DNA of 64,000 nt, from contig NC_062259.1 of NCBI RefSeq assembly GCF_905475465.1, positions 10,240,501 to 10,304,500 of the forward strand, in the 5' to 3' direction. The notes under the pieces are model-generated. The model searched no databases, had not been told where the DNA came from, and saw nothing but the letters and a program-made list of their open reading frames with translations. This document shows, piece by piece, positions 1-11,569 of the stretch. Made by a program: the position numbers and the translations under genes. Numbering within the stretch: the stretch's first letter is position 1; every line of letters starts with the position of its first letter. This DNA comes from Pieris napi. Its lineage: Eukaryota > Arthropoda > Insecta > Lepidoptera > Pieridae.

Positions 1-3000
1 TTATAGCATACATTTTAAAACCATGACTAATAGGCTAGGAAAATGGTGATAAAGACATTATTACCTTCTGAAATGCGGTATTCGCGCAATTATTGGATAA
101 TACATTATTTAAACGATTAATTACTAATAAGAAAAGGTACTAGCTATAGCTCTTATAACAAAATGATATTTTAAATAACCTTTCGTGTGTGTCCAAATTC
201 GACGAGATAAGTCATATAGAAGGGAAGACAACATTGTTTCACAATGTTTGTAAAGTACCTGTTAGTGTTTACGAACAAAGAGAGAAAACCCATCCAGAAC
301 AAGAGGGTTGAGAGCCCGCCTATTACTAGGCTAAGATATTTTTACTTAGATAAGATGTTTTATAGACAATCGCAAAAATATAGAAAGCATAAAAGTAAGG
401 GAACTTTCTCACAACAAATCAAAAGCGATACATCAAGGAACATGTCGCTTAATCCACCTACGCGAGAAATGTTTAACGACAAATATAAATACATCGTCTT
501 CAAAATCCGGTCAGTATGACCCAGATAAACTCCCGTTAAACCTTGTTCTGCTTCAGTTCTCCAAAGGCTACAATCGTTCATCTGATGCTTTTGACTAATG
601 AAAGGAACCGTATATTAATTTGCATCTTCAAATCGACGACCTAAATGTACTTTTTCGAGGTTACGAGGTGTAATATTTTAATAAAACAATTGTTCGGTGT
701 ACAAGAAATGTATAGGTTGTGTTAAGTTTTCGTAAAGAATTCATTGGTGGTGCTGGCGTTAGGTATCTTTTAGAGTTTATTGCCAGTTCTTCGCTTCCGT
801 TCTACGCCTTTATGATTTGAGAACTGGCAGTAAATGTAAAATTAGAAGCATTTCATATATATATCATTTTTTATGACGTTAATAAATGATTATGACTTTT
901 TTTTTAACTCATGTTATGGGAATTCAAGTTTAAGATAATCATGTCCTGGAAATCTTGTTAGTTAAAATTTTGTTTTCGTCCGTATATCGTGTCGTATTTC
1001 GGGGTAGCATTTAAAATAATTTACACATTAAAAAGGTACATCGAAGACAAACTCATAATAGAAAAAATACACTTTTAATTATATCTATAAAAAAATCACA
1101 TATTTTGGAAAATCTAAATGCAAAAGTGTCCCAAAAAATAGGAAGAATTCATTTGTAATACTTTTAATTTTACGTTTAAAAACTTCAAAAATATTCCTCA
1201 TAAAATACACACGTCTAACATAAAGTTAGTTCTCATTGTAACAGTGGGAAATATCATAATAATTTACGTCCTCTTTGTCCCCTTCTCAAACGAGCTACTA
1301 ACGGTAGCCTAGTACCATTAAAAAGTAAACAGACTATCTTATTTAGTTAATGAGGCCAGTGATTATTTTGTCTAATGAGCTGGGACTTATCAACAACTTG
1401 AATGCCAGTTAAAACTCGGAACTTCGGAACTAATTATTGTTTCGGTATACTTTTATTTAAACCAAATTCTATCAAAACAATTTTTACAGTCACATGTAAA
1501 TACTAAATCTATTTCTTTTATATTAGCTTCAAGAATCTATTAGTGTCGTCAGAAATTATATACGCCAGGTAAGTGCGGCTCAGATGTTCTGTACTACAGA
1601 TTATATTCTAACAAACATATGTGTAATGCATTCTTAAACATTTTTATCTTTTAAATTCAACGTCAATGCGTCAACTAACATACGAAATAAGTATAGCTAT
1701 TAAATAACCAAATTCATGGACTCGTGTCGGCTTCAATGAATGCCTTAAAATCATTAATTACGTAGATACAGACTTTAAAACTTGATCGTCTTATAAATAG
1801 TACGTTGACCTATAAGTTAGGGCAAGTTAAGTAATATCTTGCTTGATTACAAATATTTAATAATGTATAGCAATTCGAAAATTACATTAATAATTAGATT
1901 TGTAATAGAAATTATTCTGAAACGTATGACTTAACTTATTATATATCGATACTGTTAACTGATATTTTAGATTAGGCAATGTTTAGTAAGTTAGTTCTCG
2001 AAATGAATTTAATTGCGTCCAAGTTGATGTATGTGTTGACAGAACTAAACGTTACAAAAGAGAGTTGGATATTTGCGAACGCTATCACATGAATACGAAA
2101 TGTAGTTCTAATGTTTAAGTTTCTTTAGGAGAGTGGATTTGCAAAACAATTTTATACTTCATACTAGTACGATAACACATTTATTAGAAATACTTATGGG
2201 AATCAAAACGAATTTTTTATTATAATTATTTGTAATTTTATCATCCTGTGTCTCTCGTGTAGCAATGGATTAACTTAGCTAACTTTGGGTTGGATCGATT
2301 GAGCTACATAGTCTTATGCAATAAACCTTTTTTTTCCGGGAATGAAACTTAAGACCTTTAGCTTCTCTCGATGTACTAAGGAGTATGTTTGTATTACTGT
2401 GTAACTAATGTTATTAATTTAATTTCTTAAATTTGACTGTATCCAAAGAAAATCGCATTAAAAGTCCTAATTAAATTCTCAACCAGTGACAAAAGGATAT
2501 AAATATTCCTTTCTTCTCATCGCAAAACTGTATTTTAATAAGCGTCTTTATGAGATGGCTGATACTATATGGGAACCAATCCCAATACTTCCTACTTGTA
2601 ACCTTATCGCCTAACACGAGGGCAAGGTGGCGGTCGACATAAATGAAGCGTCAATATTATACAATCATTGATTTGCATCAATTGATTACAGGGTTCAAAG
2701 GGGATACACGTCTTTATTAAAATTATTTTACAAAAGCTAGACCTTACTAAGACCGTTTAAAATAAATAAAAACCGCATCGAGCTAACCAGAAAACCAGAA
2801 GACTTAAACGTTTGGAACACTTTTGTTAAGTACAAACAATAGACAATATATATAACATTTACTACTATCTTTTTTTAGAAGGTTAAGGTGATGTTTTTCC
2901 TGAATAAATACTCATAATAAAGATACACTCTCCGTAATCTAATCACTACAATTCCCTTTACTTATTATATTCTTAACAACTATTTGTAAATGATAAATTA

Positions 3001-6000
3001 TGTGCCCATTTAAAAGTTTATCTACACGCACGTAACTCGATTTCAACAAGTGATTTATGCAAATTTAAATGCGTCCAATGGATTTTAATCAGTAATTATA
3101 TTTAGTTAAATATATGGTCCGTAACTAGGCATCCGCCCAATGTAGAATTCCAGATTAAATTTCAGTTAAAGACCGTACACAAATTTGTGTGTTTAGATAA
3201 TAAAAATACCAATTTAGATCTCTTATATACAGTGAGACCTTTTGTAGGGTCTCAGGGGAACCCCATCCTAGAACTGCTCTTGGATGGGGCATAGGGTAGA
3301 TTTTTACCGTCTGCTTCTTTGCATACCGATCAATAAAAGTTTACTACGCGCTTTCTTGTAATTAGTGTAGTCTTACGCCCGAGCCCAATAATTAATCCAC
3401 AATCGCAGATTGAAAACAATCTGAGATCAGACCGTGACAGTCGATTGATCCCCTATCTGCATCTCAATAACCAAACCCTACGAAGACGACCCATTTTTGG
3501 CGACGGATAAAATGCTCTTTGTCGTTCCATTTTACCGAGTTTTCATTCATATTTGATAATAAATCTAACCAAATAAAGTACATAAATAAAACCGTACAAA
3601 TAACATTAAAATATACATTTGTATGTTTAAAAAATAACAAACAGTTTTTTTAATTATTCAAAAAACTGGTGTAAGTTAAAATCTGTTAAAATAATTAACT
3701 GTTGAAATCGAGCTTTCGTCAACTGTCATTTTCATACAAAGGTCTATCTACAGACACCGATACGACCTCCCATGGATAGCTTGTATCGACAGATGGCTAT
3801 TACAATCCGTCGTTTGGTTATTGGCACACTTGTTACAACATTTGGATTAAGATTAATATCTCAGATGGTGGATTATTGATTGAGATATGTTATTGGGTTC
3901 GGGCGTAAGACATGCAAGTTTCCTCATGATGTTTCCTTCAAGCAACAAAGTACATTGCACAACCGGGGTTTGAGGGACGACATAAATCGGAATTGGACGA
4001 TTTATTGAAGGCTAATCACATCTATATTCCATAGGTATTGTTTTTTATCAAGAAATTATTCACAACGTAATCGTTATGTAATAAACCATTGAGTTTCCTA
4101 ACATCCACCGACGAACGACTAGAGCGTAATCTGCATCTAACCAGTTATATCTAGTTTCAAGCATAAGAAATAAACGCTTATTGGTATTTTTGCATTAGGC
4201 ATAATTGCCAACGATTGTTATCTTAGTTATTTTATTGTAATTATAATTATTATGGATTTTTCCTAATTATAAAAATTCAAATTGTAGATGCTCATTCTCA
4301 TATAGCAATTTACGATCGCTTTTATTATATTCATCCCTACAAATACAAACAATCTAATAAAGGCTTCTGCGAAAATATTTCCAGTTTAAGCTTTTGGCTT
4401 AAAACCAATGTACATATTCAAATATTAACGAATTAAATGTTAATATTTACAAAAATTAAGTATAAAGGAAGAAGAATAAAGTTCTCATATGAAAATGATT
4501 CAAAATTTCTTATAACGAATCTAGTAACAAAAATTATGTGTAAGTTAAATAAAAATTCAAAATTGGAATCTACACAAGCTTACAAAATACAAAGAGACAT
4601 CAATAACTAAATCATGCTTTGTATTGCACCTTAGTATTATACTATATCTTCTAAATGAAAACGGTTTCTTCAGTAAAAATTCCTATTAGATTGTCGTACG
4701 AACGCGAATTTGGCTTTCAAACTGATGTAGCTAACATAGTGTGACCCGGAAAAACCATAATTGCCTTAAAAATGGATGCCCTAATCACCGATGCGTTACG
4801 GAAAAATAATGCTAACAATTTACCTGTTTGGTAGAAATATTGTTACTTGTTTCTCTATGTGCGAAAGTAAAATTGCACTTAAAAGCACTGCGGTAAACCA
4901 CGCCTACATTGTGCTATATAATAATGCCTTTGTTACAATATCAAAGACATTTTACATTATATCTTACGGATAAGAAAATTCACATTTCACTAATACATGT
5001 TAAGTCAAGCCATAAAACGGTACAAGGAGTGCAATTTAATTATTTACTTACTTTTGACTGGAAGAAATGTTAAAATATTAAAAACTTAAAAACTCTTATC
5101 TCGGAATATCTTCAATAAATTGAATAAAAGTTATGTTCACTAAATTAATACTTACGAAATATGTATTGTATGTATTACATTCGTTTACCGAAAATACCAT
5201 AACAAAAATTCATTTTTTTTCTAATGTCTTCTTTTTATTAGAATATTTTTATCTATTCATATGCTATGTATATGTATAAAAAGTGTAAAAATAAGCATAG
5301 TTACCTACAAAGATAGTTTGATTGCAAAATCAACAAAAAGTTTTTTCATCTTATTAAAATCTAATAATGAAGTATCCAAAACGTTATCATACTAGTACTA
5401 TCAAATTAAATTTTGTAAACCACGAGGTCACACGCAAAGATTCGTTGAATCATCCAAATAACTTAATTTAAGACTAATAATTAATTTCAATCAAGATAGC
5501 GAATCATTTATTTATTAAAATAAAGACTTTACGATAGCCGACTGAATATAAACTGTATTAGTTTCATAGTAAAATTGTAAATAAAATAAATAAATTGTGA
5601 ATTAATAGTTATAAAATTGTAATAAATAAGTAAATTAAAATAATTACAAGTATATAAACTAATTAACTAAATGGTTATATAGTTGGGTAGTAACTATACT
5701 AGAAAAGTATAACTTTGCTTTGTATTTTTTTTTGTAAATATAAAAAAAATCTCATTGAAGGCATTCTACGTAGTATAGTAGTGTATCATTAGTGGGTAAA
5801 AAATGGCTTGTGTATAAGGCAAAGTTAGCGAAGATAATGTTAAACGACTCTTTACGATTTTTTCATTTACCGTCAAAGTAAAAGATTTTTTTAGCTCGAG
5901 ATCATTAAAATCTAATTCAGATTTTAGTATATTATTCTTAAGGCAAATACATAGATTTGTCTATTTAATAATAAATGATTTATTTGTCAACGGTTTCGTG

Positions 6001-6332
6001 TTCGTGTTAAAAGAATCAGATGAACATTGTAATAGTTAACAAACCTACCCGTTAATACTAAAAATACAGCATTATATATACGAAACATTTAATATTGCAG
6101 GCTATTTTCAAATTTCGTATTATCGTCACACTACCGACCTTTAGTAATTTAAATATATATTTTCGGTACGTTAAGCATCGACGCTAGTTAAATTAATTAA
6201 TGTATTTTCTTATACAATATAAATTTGCTAATTTTTAAAAAGTGCTATGCAGAGGTACACATGTTGTTATTATAATTATCAAAAAAATTCACGGTTTACT
6301 GAGTAATTATATTTTTTGTTTTCCATACCTAC
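1..6332. other. gene-free AT-rich stretch
   Basis: No ORF here has a recognisable domain or a believable splice context. If the minus-strand gene whose 5' end lies at 6.3-6.97 kb is real, this stretch is its first long intron. One small repeat (735-830) and a short GC hairpin (3261-3289, arms CCCCATCC/GGATGGGG) are the only structures I see. A 91-codon plus-strand ORF at 244-519 has no recognisable similarity. Confidence 0.5.
735..830 (-). repeat. interspersed repeat with AGAACTGGCAATAAACTCT core
   Basis: Read on the minus strand it gives ...GCCAGTTCTCAAAT..., then ...AAGAACTGGCAATAAACTCT. The same family recurs at 17105-17165 (minus), 17528-17690 (plus) and 58040-58145 (plus). The flanking short inverted pieces (CCAGTTCT / AGAACTGG) could form a small stem. 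It is probably the 3' part of a LINE or SINE; the family is not identified. Confidence 0.6.
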
Positions 6333-6590
6333 CTGTCAGTGAACAACGTTGGAACAAAAGAATCAAACATACGCAACGAATCAAGCTCCGTTTTAAACAG
6401 TGAGGCATGTAAAATGAACTCGAATATCTCTTGCGAGAAAAATAAAATTGATTTTAACCGCACTCCACGTCCATTGGCTTTTGCAGCGTGAATATTTACA
6501 AATACTATCAAAGCTGTTAACCTTAGGACTACGTACTGCGTCGACATAACTCGCGGCCGGATAAAAGAAAGGGTCGTAAAACGTCAGAAT
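6333..6590 (-). CDS. candidate first coding exon of a secreted protein (partial gene)
   Basis: This is not a protein I recognise. The minus strand has an acceptor (TTTACAG, exon starts at 6590), a short 5' UTR and an ATG at 6547. It then has 71 codons and a strong donor (GACAG|GTAGGT, exon ends at 6333, phase 2). The first ~23 residues read as a signal peptide: MSTQYVVLRLTA followed by a hydrophobic LIVFVNI and an AAKA-like cleavage site. The rest (about 48 residues) has no visible motif and no cysteine. Coding support is only the open frame, the signal peptide and the matching splice and promoter signals upstream. Downstream exons were not found between 1 and 6.3 kb, so the remainder probably lies outside the window. 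Confidence 0.5.
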
Positions 6591-6716
6591 CTGTAAATTA
6601 TTACAACCACCGCGAACTAAAAAACCGTCAAACATCCCGCGATCGTAATCGATATCGCAAAGCAGATACAATCGCGTATGCACACACAAATAATTATTAT
6701 ACAAAAAAATACTCAC

Positions 6717-6935
6717 CCCTAAAAAATATGTGAGAGTTCCGAATCGCTGTGGATTCCTTTGCGGTGTCTCGTGTCAGGAGAGTAGTCCGGTTTCGTATTC
6801 ACGTACCAAAGCACGATTACACTGCGTGAGAGAAAGGGCGCGCAACTTGTTAGGCACTATCGCGTGTTGACGCTCGATGAAGCGAGAGTGTGTAATAACA
6901 AGGCGTGTTAACGGTAACAAGTTGCAAGTAAGACT
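6717..6935 (-). other. candidate 5' UTR exon of the minus-strand gene
   Basis: It runs from the proposed start site at 6935 to a donor AGGG|GTGAGT (exon end 6717). The intron 6591-6716 is 126 bp and ends at the acceptor before the signal-peptide exon. The stretch is clearly more GC- and CpG-rich than its surroundings, as expected for a promoter-proximal exon in this genome. Confidence 0.45.
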
Positions 6936-7050
6936 GAAGGCCGGGCGGCGCGGGGACCAGTTTATGTAGCGGCTCAGACGCACCCCGCGGTCAGCGCCGG
7001 CGCAGCCTGCGACTTCGCTGCAGCCCTCACTTATCTCCGCAACGCTGAAA
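6930..7050 (-). promoter_or_regulatory. candidate core promoter (TATA-like box plus initiator)
   Basis: On the minus strand ACATAAA (6961-6967) lies about 30 bases upstream of TTCAGTC (initiator A at 6935). This matches the usual arthropod spacing of TATA box and TCAGT initiator. The surrounding 6.93-7.05 kb is GC-rich with many CpGs. No transcript evidence can be seen from sequence. Confidence 0.45.
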
Positions 7051-7059
7051 CGTGATACT

Positions 7060-7830
7060 GCTACTCTCACGTAAAGCAGGCGTAGGCAATATCTTATCGA
7101 AAGAACGCACTGTATCTTCTATTCAGATCTTCATGCTTATCTACATCATCTGGTACTCTATGGACAGCAATAAACATAAGGTTGATACAGTCACGATACA
7201 TTTACCTAGTAGCTTTAGATACACAATTACCTACTTACATAAAATTAAAAGTTAGTGTAAATATATGCTCAAAATAGACAGACAATAAGGTCGATAAAGA
7301 AGGATAAAAAAATATTAAAATATATTCAAATAGTAATTATATATAGTTTAAGGTGGTATGCAAATAGAACCTCTCAACTAGAACCTCAATTTTAAACACC
7401 CGAAACCATAAATAATGATAATAAAACATTTTTAGTACATAATTATGAGACAATCGACAAGTTATAGCGTAGTGGTTAAGCGAACAAATCTTAGCTAATC
7501 AAAAAGATCGTGCATTTTAAACCTGTCAGTGATATTGTCCAATAAATTTGCTTTCTTTCTTTCAACATCTGCTCATAAGGAAAGTATCGGAATTTCTTAG
7601 ACCCAATAATCGACATATATTGTACAGATAAATTATTATCAATGAAATAGACGCAGAAATCTCCCTCAGTACAGAAATTCATGCTGTGAGACAATGACCG
7701 ATTTTTAAAATATGTATGACCTAAGTTTGTGGCAGGACGCCACTGCTATACACCTCGGGAAAGATACTACTAGTCTACTGATATTGGTGTTTGAGAAAAC
7801 CCCTTTTACCCTTGTCACCTCTATCACATC
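7060..7830. other. intergenic, nothing recognised
   Basis: AT-rich sequence upstream of the minus-strand promoter. Small ORFs here show no domain, no signal and no splice context. Confidence 0.5.
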
Positions 7831-8060
7831 AGAGCAGTGTTGGCCTTGTGGATTGGGCGTACGATATCCCAAAGATTGTAGAATCAAACTCCGGCCGTAC
7901 ACCAATGAATTTTTCTGTCTGTGCGCATATTCACTTGCTGCTATGGTGAAGTAACACATCGTTAGGAAACCGGCATTCCTTCGATTCCGGTTGATCATCC
8001 ACTGGCCTATTGGCAAAAACAAATGACCACGAAACTAATCCGATATTATTTAGTCAATAG
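7831..8060 (+). repeat. tRNA-derived SINE, full-length but diverged
   Basis: The head (GTTGGCCTTGTGG...) and box-B-like part (AATCAAACTCCGGCCGTACACC) are followed by the family body: TGTGCGCAT, a GGTGAAG-like stretch, GGAAACCGGC, GATCATC-CACT-GGCCTATTGG, AAATGACCACGAAAC. The same body recurs at 10615-10880 (minus), 19950-20065, 23236-23400 (minus), 33824-34080, 39045-39175 (minus) and 51450-51600. This is the common lepidopteran tRNA-SINE type (Metulj-like by memory of its layout; the name is not certain). Confidence 0.75.
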
Positions 8061-8356
8061 TAGATAAAACTACGGAATAGCGAGATATATATTTCATTTT
8101 CACGAATTGCATAGCAATAGCAATAGACAAACCTCTAATTATAAGTTATATCTTTAAATAAAGGTAGCTTTTTCCATGATATCATGTTTCAGTAAATCAA
8201 ATTAAATCTACTGGTAAAATAAATATAGGTCGAATTACCCTTCTTAAATCAGTCGGTTAAAAACGGCTGAATGGAGAAATGTTAAATTTTTATAATTTTT
8301 TGCCTTTTTGCAAATTTCTAGGTATAGTTCAAAACCCCGTCAGAATGACAGACTTA

Positions 8357-9031
8357 GGCCGTTTGTCCACCGCCGCTCTCACCGGGACGTCACCGAGAAC
8401 GAGATTTTTTGGGGCCGAGTTTAAAATGACGTGACGGCGACCGTGTGTCCACCGCGCCGATATATCAGTAGCTCAGTTCTAGAGATTTGTCGTGCGTGCG
8501 CGTTTCCCTTTTTAGTAAAAATAAAACAATGGCTAGTTTCAACCGGCGACAATTGTTTCTTCTGCTTTTGTACGTTTGAAGGCGTAGTCGATGCAAAGAA
8601 TTTTGGATTCATCCGCTAATACGTGAACGATACATCACAGGAGCGTTTTATGTACTTCACAAGTTGCGACAGTATGAACGCAAGTTTTTTAACTACTATA
8701 GGGTGTCAACGACTACGTTCAATTATACCCTATGCCACATAAAAGGTGCCATCACACTCTAAAACACGAACTACGTGTTACTATTTAGTGGAATGCATTC
8801 CCTATGCATATCACCAAACGTGTTTTGTATAGCACATCGGCCCGTCATAAAACCATGCCGAGTTCTAGCGGTTACACCGAACTACTCGAAACATCGGCGG
8901 CCGGGATGACGGCGCTCGGGTGACGGGCGTGCGGTGGACACACGGCCATATTAAATGTATGTATCGCTAAATCGGCGCCGTCATTTCGTTATCGGTGACG
9001 TCCCGGTGACGGCGGTGGTGGACAAACGGCG
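8357..9031. mobile_element. PIF/Harbinger-type MITE, 675 bp
   Basis: The ends are inverted repeats (GGCCGTTTGTCCACC... and ...GGTGGACAAACGGCG), similar over about 50 bp. The element is flanked by a perfect TTA duplication (8354-8356 and 9032-9034), the hallmark target of PIF/Harbinger elements. The terminal 100 bp are GC-rich with several CACCGGGACGTCACCG-like blocks; the middle is AT-rich. No transposase reading frame survives, so it is non-autonomous. Confidence 0.85.
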
Positions 9032-9034
9032 TTA

Positions 9035-10600
9035 GAACAAAACAATGTTGCAAAAGTAAATTAATCAAAATTGTAGGTTATGATTATTGTTTGCCTAGAG
9101 ATTAATTAAAAGTAACAAGAAAAATACATTGCTTAATAAGCGGCAACTTCAAAGACTGACGACTATAGCGCGATGGAAAATTACAATTAAAATGCATTAT
9201 ACTGAAATTAATACATCAGCAGATTAATTAGTCTATTTTCATATAAAATAATATTTTGTAAGACTAAACCATAGGCATGTTTAACACGGATTACATTATA
9301 TAGCTTTGTTGTATTCGATTCCCGATATAGAAAAATGTACTTGGTACTTGTGACTACACACACTCTACGGATTTTTAAATATAAATAAAATTTATAAAAG
9401 GTTTCGTTTGAAAAAAAAAAAAAATATTTTAAGGTAAAAGCTAAACAACAACAGCTGTTGTTTAGCTTTATTTTATTGTATTGACAATTTGAGCAGTTGT
9501 CGATGATCTTGACTTCAAGTGATTCTCACAGAAAAGAGTACAACAAATGGTAACATTAATTATGATGATTATTAATGATTTACCTAAAGTTGTCTTAAGA
9601 ACTGAAACAAGATTTCATTTATTTATAAAATTATAATATAAAGAGGACAACAAATGAATACAAATAAATCTAAAAATTAAGAATTTCCACTTGCTTTAAA
9701 AGACGCAAAACAAAATACAATCAAGTCAAAACTTTTCAAGCATGTCGCTGGTTTTCTAGAAACATACGTAATCGTTTCTAGTAAAGTCAAGACAATATTT
9801 AAGATAAAGGCGAAACGACTTAAGTGACTAACTATAACAATGACTAAAAGTATAATGAGAAAATAAAAAATACATTTTGATAAACTAGATATGCTGCTGA
9901 TAATAAGATTTCCCATTCTTAATACCACATCGTAAAAGAACACATGTGAATATCTGCTTTATCAATGTAAAAGTATAGATTTGTTCAAAGCTTTAATATA
10001 ATAATATAACAAAATATGACGGCTCGGTCCCAAAAAATATCTTGACCTCCAAAATGAGAATCTTCCAGCGCTTCTTGACCTGTGCCACCTTCCGCCAATT
10101 GCTTAAACATATTTACATTGTATTATATTGCAAGAAAACAGCATTAATTATAGAAACACTACTAGTATTACCCTGAAAAATTTCGATATATTGGGTTCAC
10201 CTTATTAATAACAACTAACACTGCGGGTACTTATGGCAGAGGGTTTCCCTGTTTACCCACAGAAAACTTAAAACATAATAAAACTTTCAAACACATATGG
10301 GACAAATAATCAACAAACAAAGCGTAAACCTCTGCATGATTACCCAACAGCAGTAAACATTAGGACATTTAAGAGTACATTGTACTCAAAGGACTTGCCT
10401 TATCCAACGTAAAATAAAATATATTCGTAATCGTAATAACCATGTTTGCAATTGCAATTTGCAGCCAAGACCGCATCGTTTTGGTTCGCACGATAATTAG
10501 TTTTTAATTAATACCAATAAAAAGCGGAGCACTGCATTAACCTTACGATTCCCTTGATGATATATGAAACAAATCTCTTAGCACGAAAGGACGATTTATT
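9035..10600. other. gene-free stretch with a small hairpin and a LINE scrap
   Basis: A hairpin at 9437-9469 has 14-bp arms (AAAGCTAAACAACA) around a 5-nt loop. At 10020-10110, the minus strand reads NWRKVAQ-K-RW, which resembles the end of an RTE-type LINE ORF2. The remainder is plain AT-rich DNA. Confidence 0.5.
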
Positions 10601-10614
10601 AAAGAGCAAGGCTA

Positions 10615-10880
10615 GTTATTCTTATACCAATACCAACGGCGCAACAACGTTTTAGGTCTTGGCCTGAAACTTTCGTATCTGTGATCTTTTCTAATAGGCA
10701 AGTAGGTGATTAACCTTCTGTGCCTGACACACACCGTCGACTTTTTGGGTTTCTCCACGATGTTTCCCATCACCGTAAGAGCGAGTTTTATATGCGCACA
10801 TAGACAGTCCATTGGTACAGAGTCGGGGATCGAACCTACTACCCCAGGGCTGGTATGGTATGGTTGGTGGACTCATTTTC
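10615..10880 (-). repeat. tRNA-derived SINE copy
   Basis: In reverse complement it shows GTAGGTTCGATCCCCGACT (box B), CCAATGGACT, TGTGCGCAT, AAAAAGTCGACGG, TGTCAGGCACAG and CACCTACTTGCCTATTAG, in the same order as the copy at 33824. The box-A part is replaced or diverged. The tail ends in GGTATTGGTATAAGAATAA. Confidence 0.75.
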
Positions 10881-10923
10881 CGCACTTAGACTCATAATTG
10901 GTCGGTTGTGCGTTATGTCCTGG

Positions 10924-11150
10924 CTAATTTAGCCAGCCCAGCTGCTTCCAGAAGCACAGAAGTCTCCTGGGCACTTCACAGGCTTCACGGAGCGACCTCA
11001 CTGTTCCGAGGGGTTTTGTACGTTGTTTAGCCACAGCCTCGTATTCCAGGACTACGTGGGTGACTGATTCCTCTGCGCTGAAACAGCCTCTGCACATGGA
11101 GCTGTCCGTCGCGCCTAGGACAACCAAACCCACACCCCAGGGCTGAGATT
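10924..11150 (-). pseudogene. C-terminal remnant of a non-LTR retrotransposon ORF2
   Basis: The minus-strand frame of about 69 codons contains MCRGCFSAEESVTHVVLE, a C-x2-C...H zinc-knuckle pattern, followed by SLREACEVPRRLL-FWKQLGWLN and a stop. This is typical of the extreme C-terminus of insect LINE ORF2 proteins downstream of reverse transcriptase and RNase H. No RT domain remains upstream, so it is a 5'-truncated dead copy. Confidence 0.75.
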
Positions 11151-11188
11151 AACATGTTGAAAACGACTAGGCCAAAGGCTCTTTCTTA

Positions 11189-11565
11189 TCTTAATATCGT
11201 AATATATATAAATTACGTGTCACGTTGTTTGTCGGCTATGGACTCCTAAACTACGGAACCGATATCAATCAAATTTGCACACCGTGTGTAGTTCGATCCA
11301 ACTTAAAAGATAGGATAGCTTACATCTCAATATATACACGCAATATTATTTTATTGCAAAATATTTGTTAATTATTTGATAGTCACAATTCTAACAGATG
11401 GCGCTGTGTTGAAAGTACCAACGTTTCACATAACCTACAATTTAATGGTATTACCACCAAAAAAGCATGGTCCCCATGACAAGTGTTCTCCTACCGTTTC
11501 CCTTGAATAGGTTACTACTATGTAATATAACTAAAAGCCAATGCAACGCTTGGCCGGTCTGCTAG
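11189..11565 (+). mobile_element. non-autonomous Helitron, copy 1
   Basis: It starts with TC after an A and ends with CTAG before a T, as Helitrons do, with no target duplication. It is nearly identical in layout to copies at 50822-51159 and 56273-56639. Shared blocks include ATTACGTGTCACGTTGTTTG, CTAACAGATGGCGCTGTGTT and CGCTTGGCCGGTCTGCTAG. A few bases are inserted near the 5' end relative to the other two copies. Confidence 0.85.
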
Positions 11566-11569
11566 TATT

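Noticed and set aside
244..581. Overlapping ORFs of 91 and 73 codons on opposite strands
   Set aside because: No domain, no splice sites and no codon bias; expected by chance.
9677..9943. Hydrophobic 88-codon minus-strand ORF resembling a membrane protein
   Set aside because: AT-rich sequence yields hydrophobic residues by composition; no promoter, splice site or homology.
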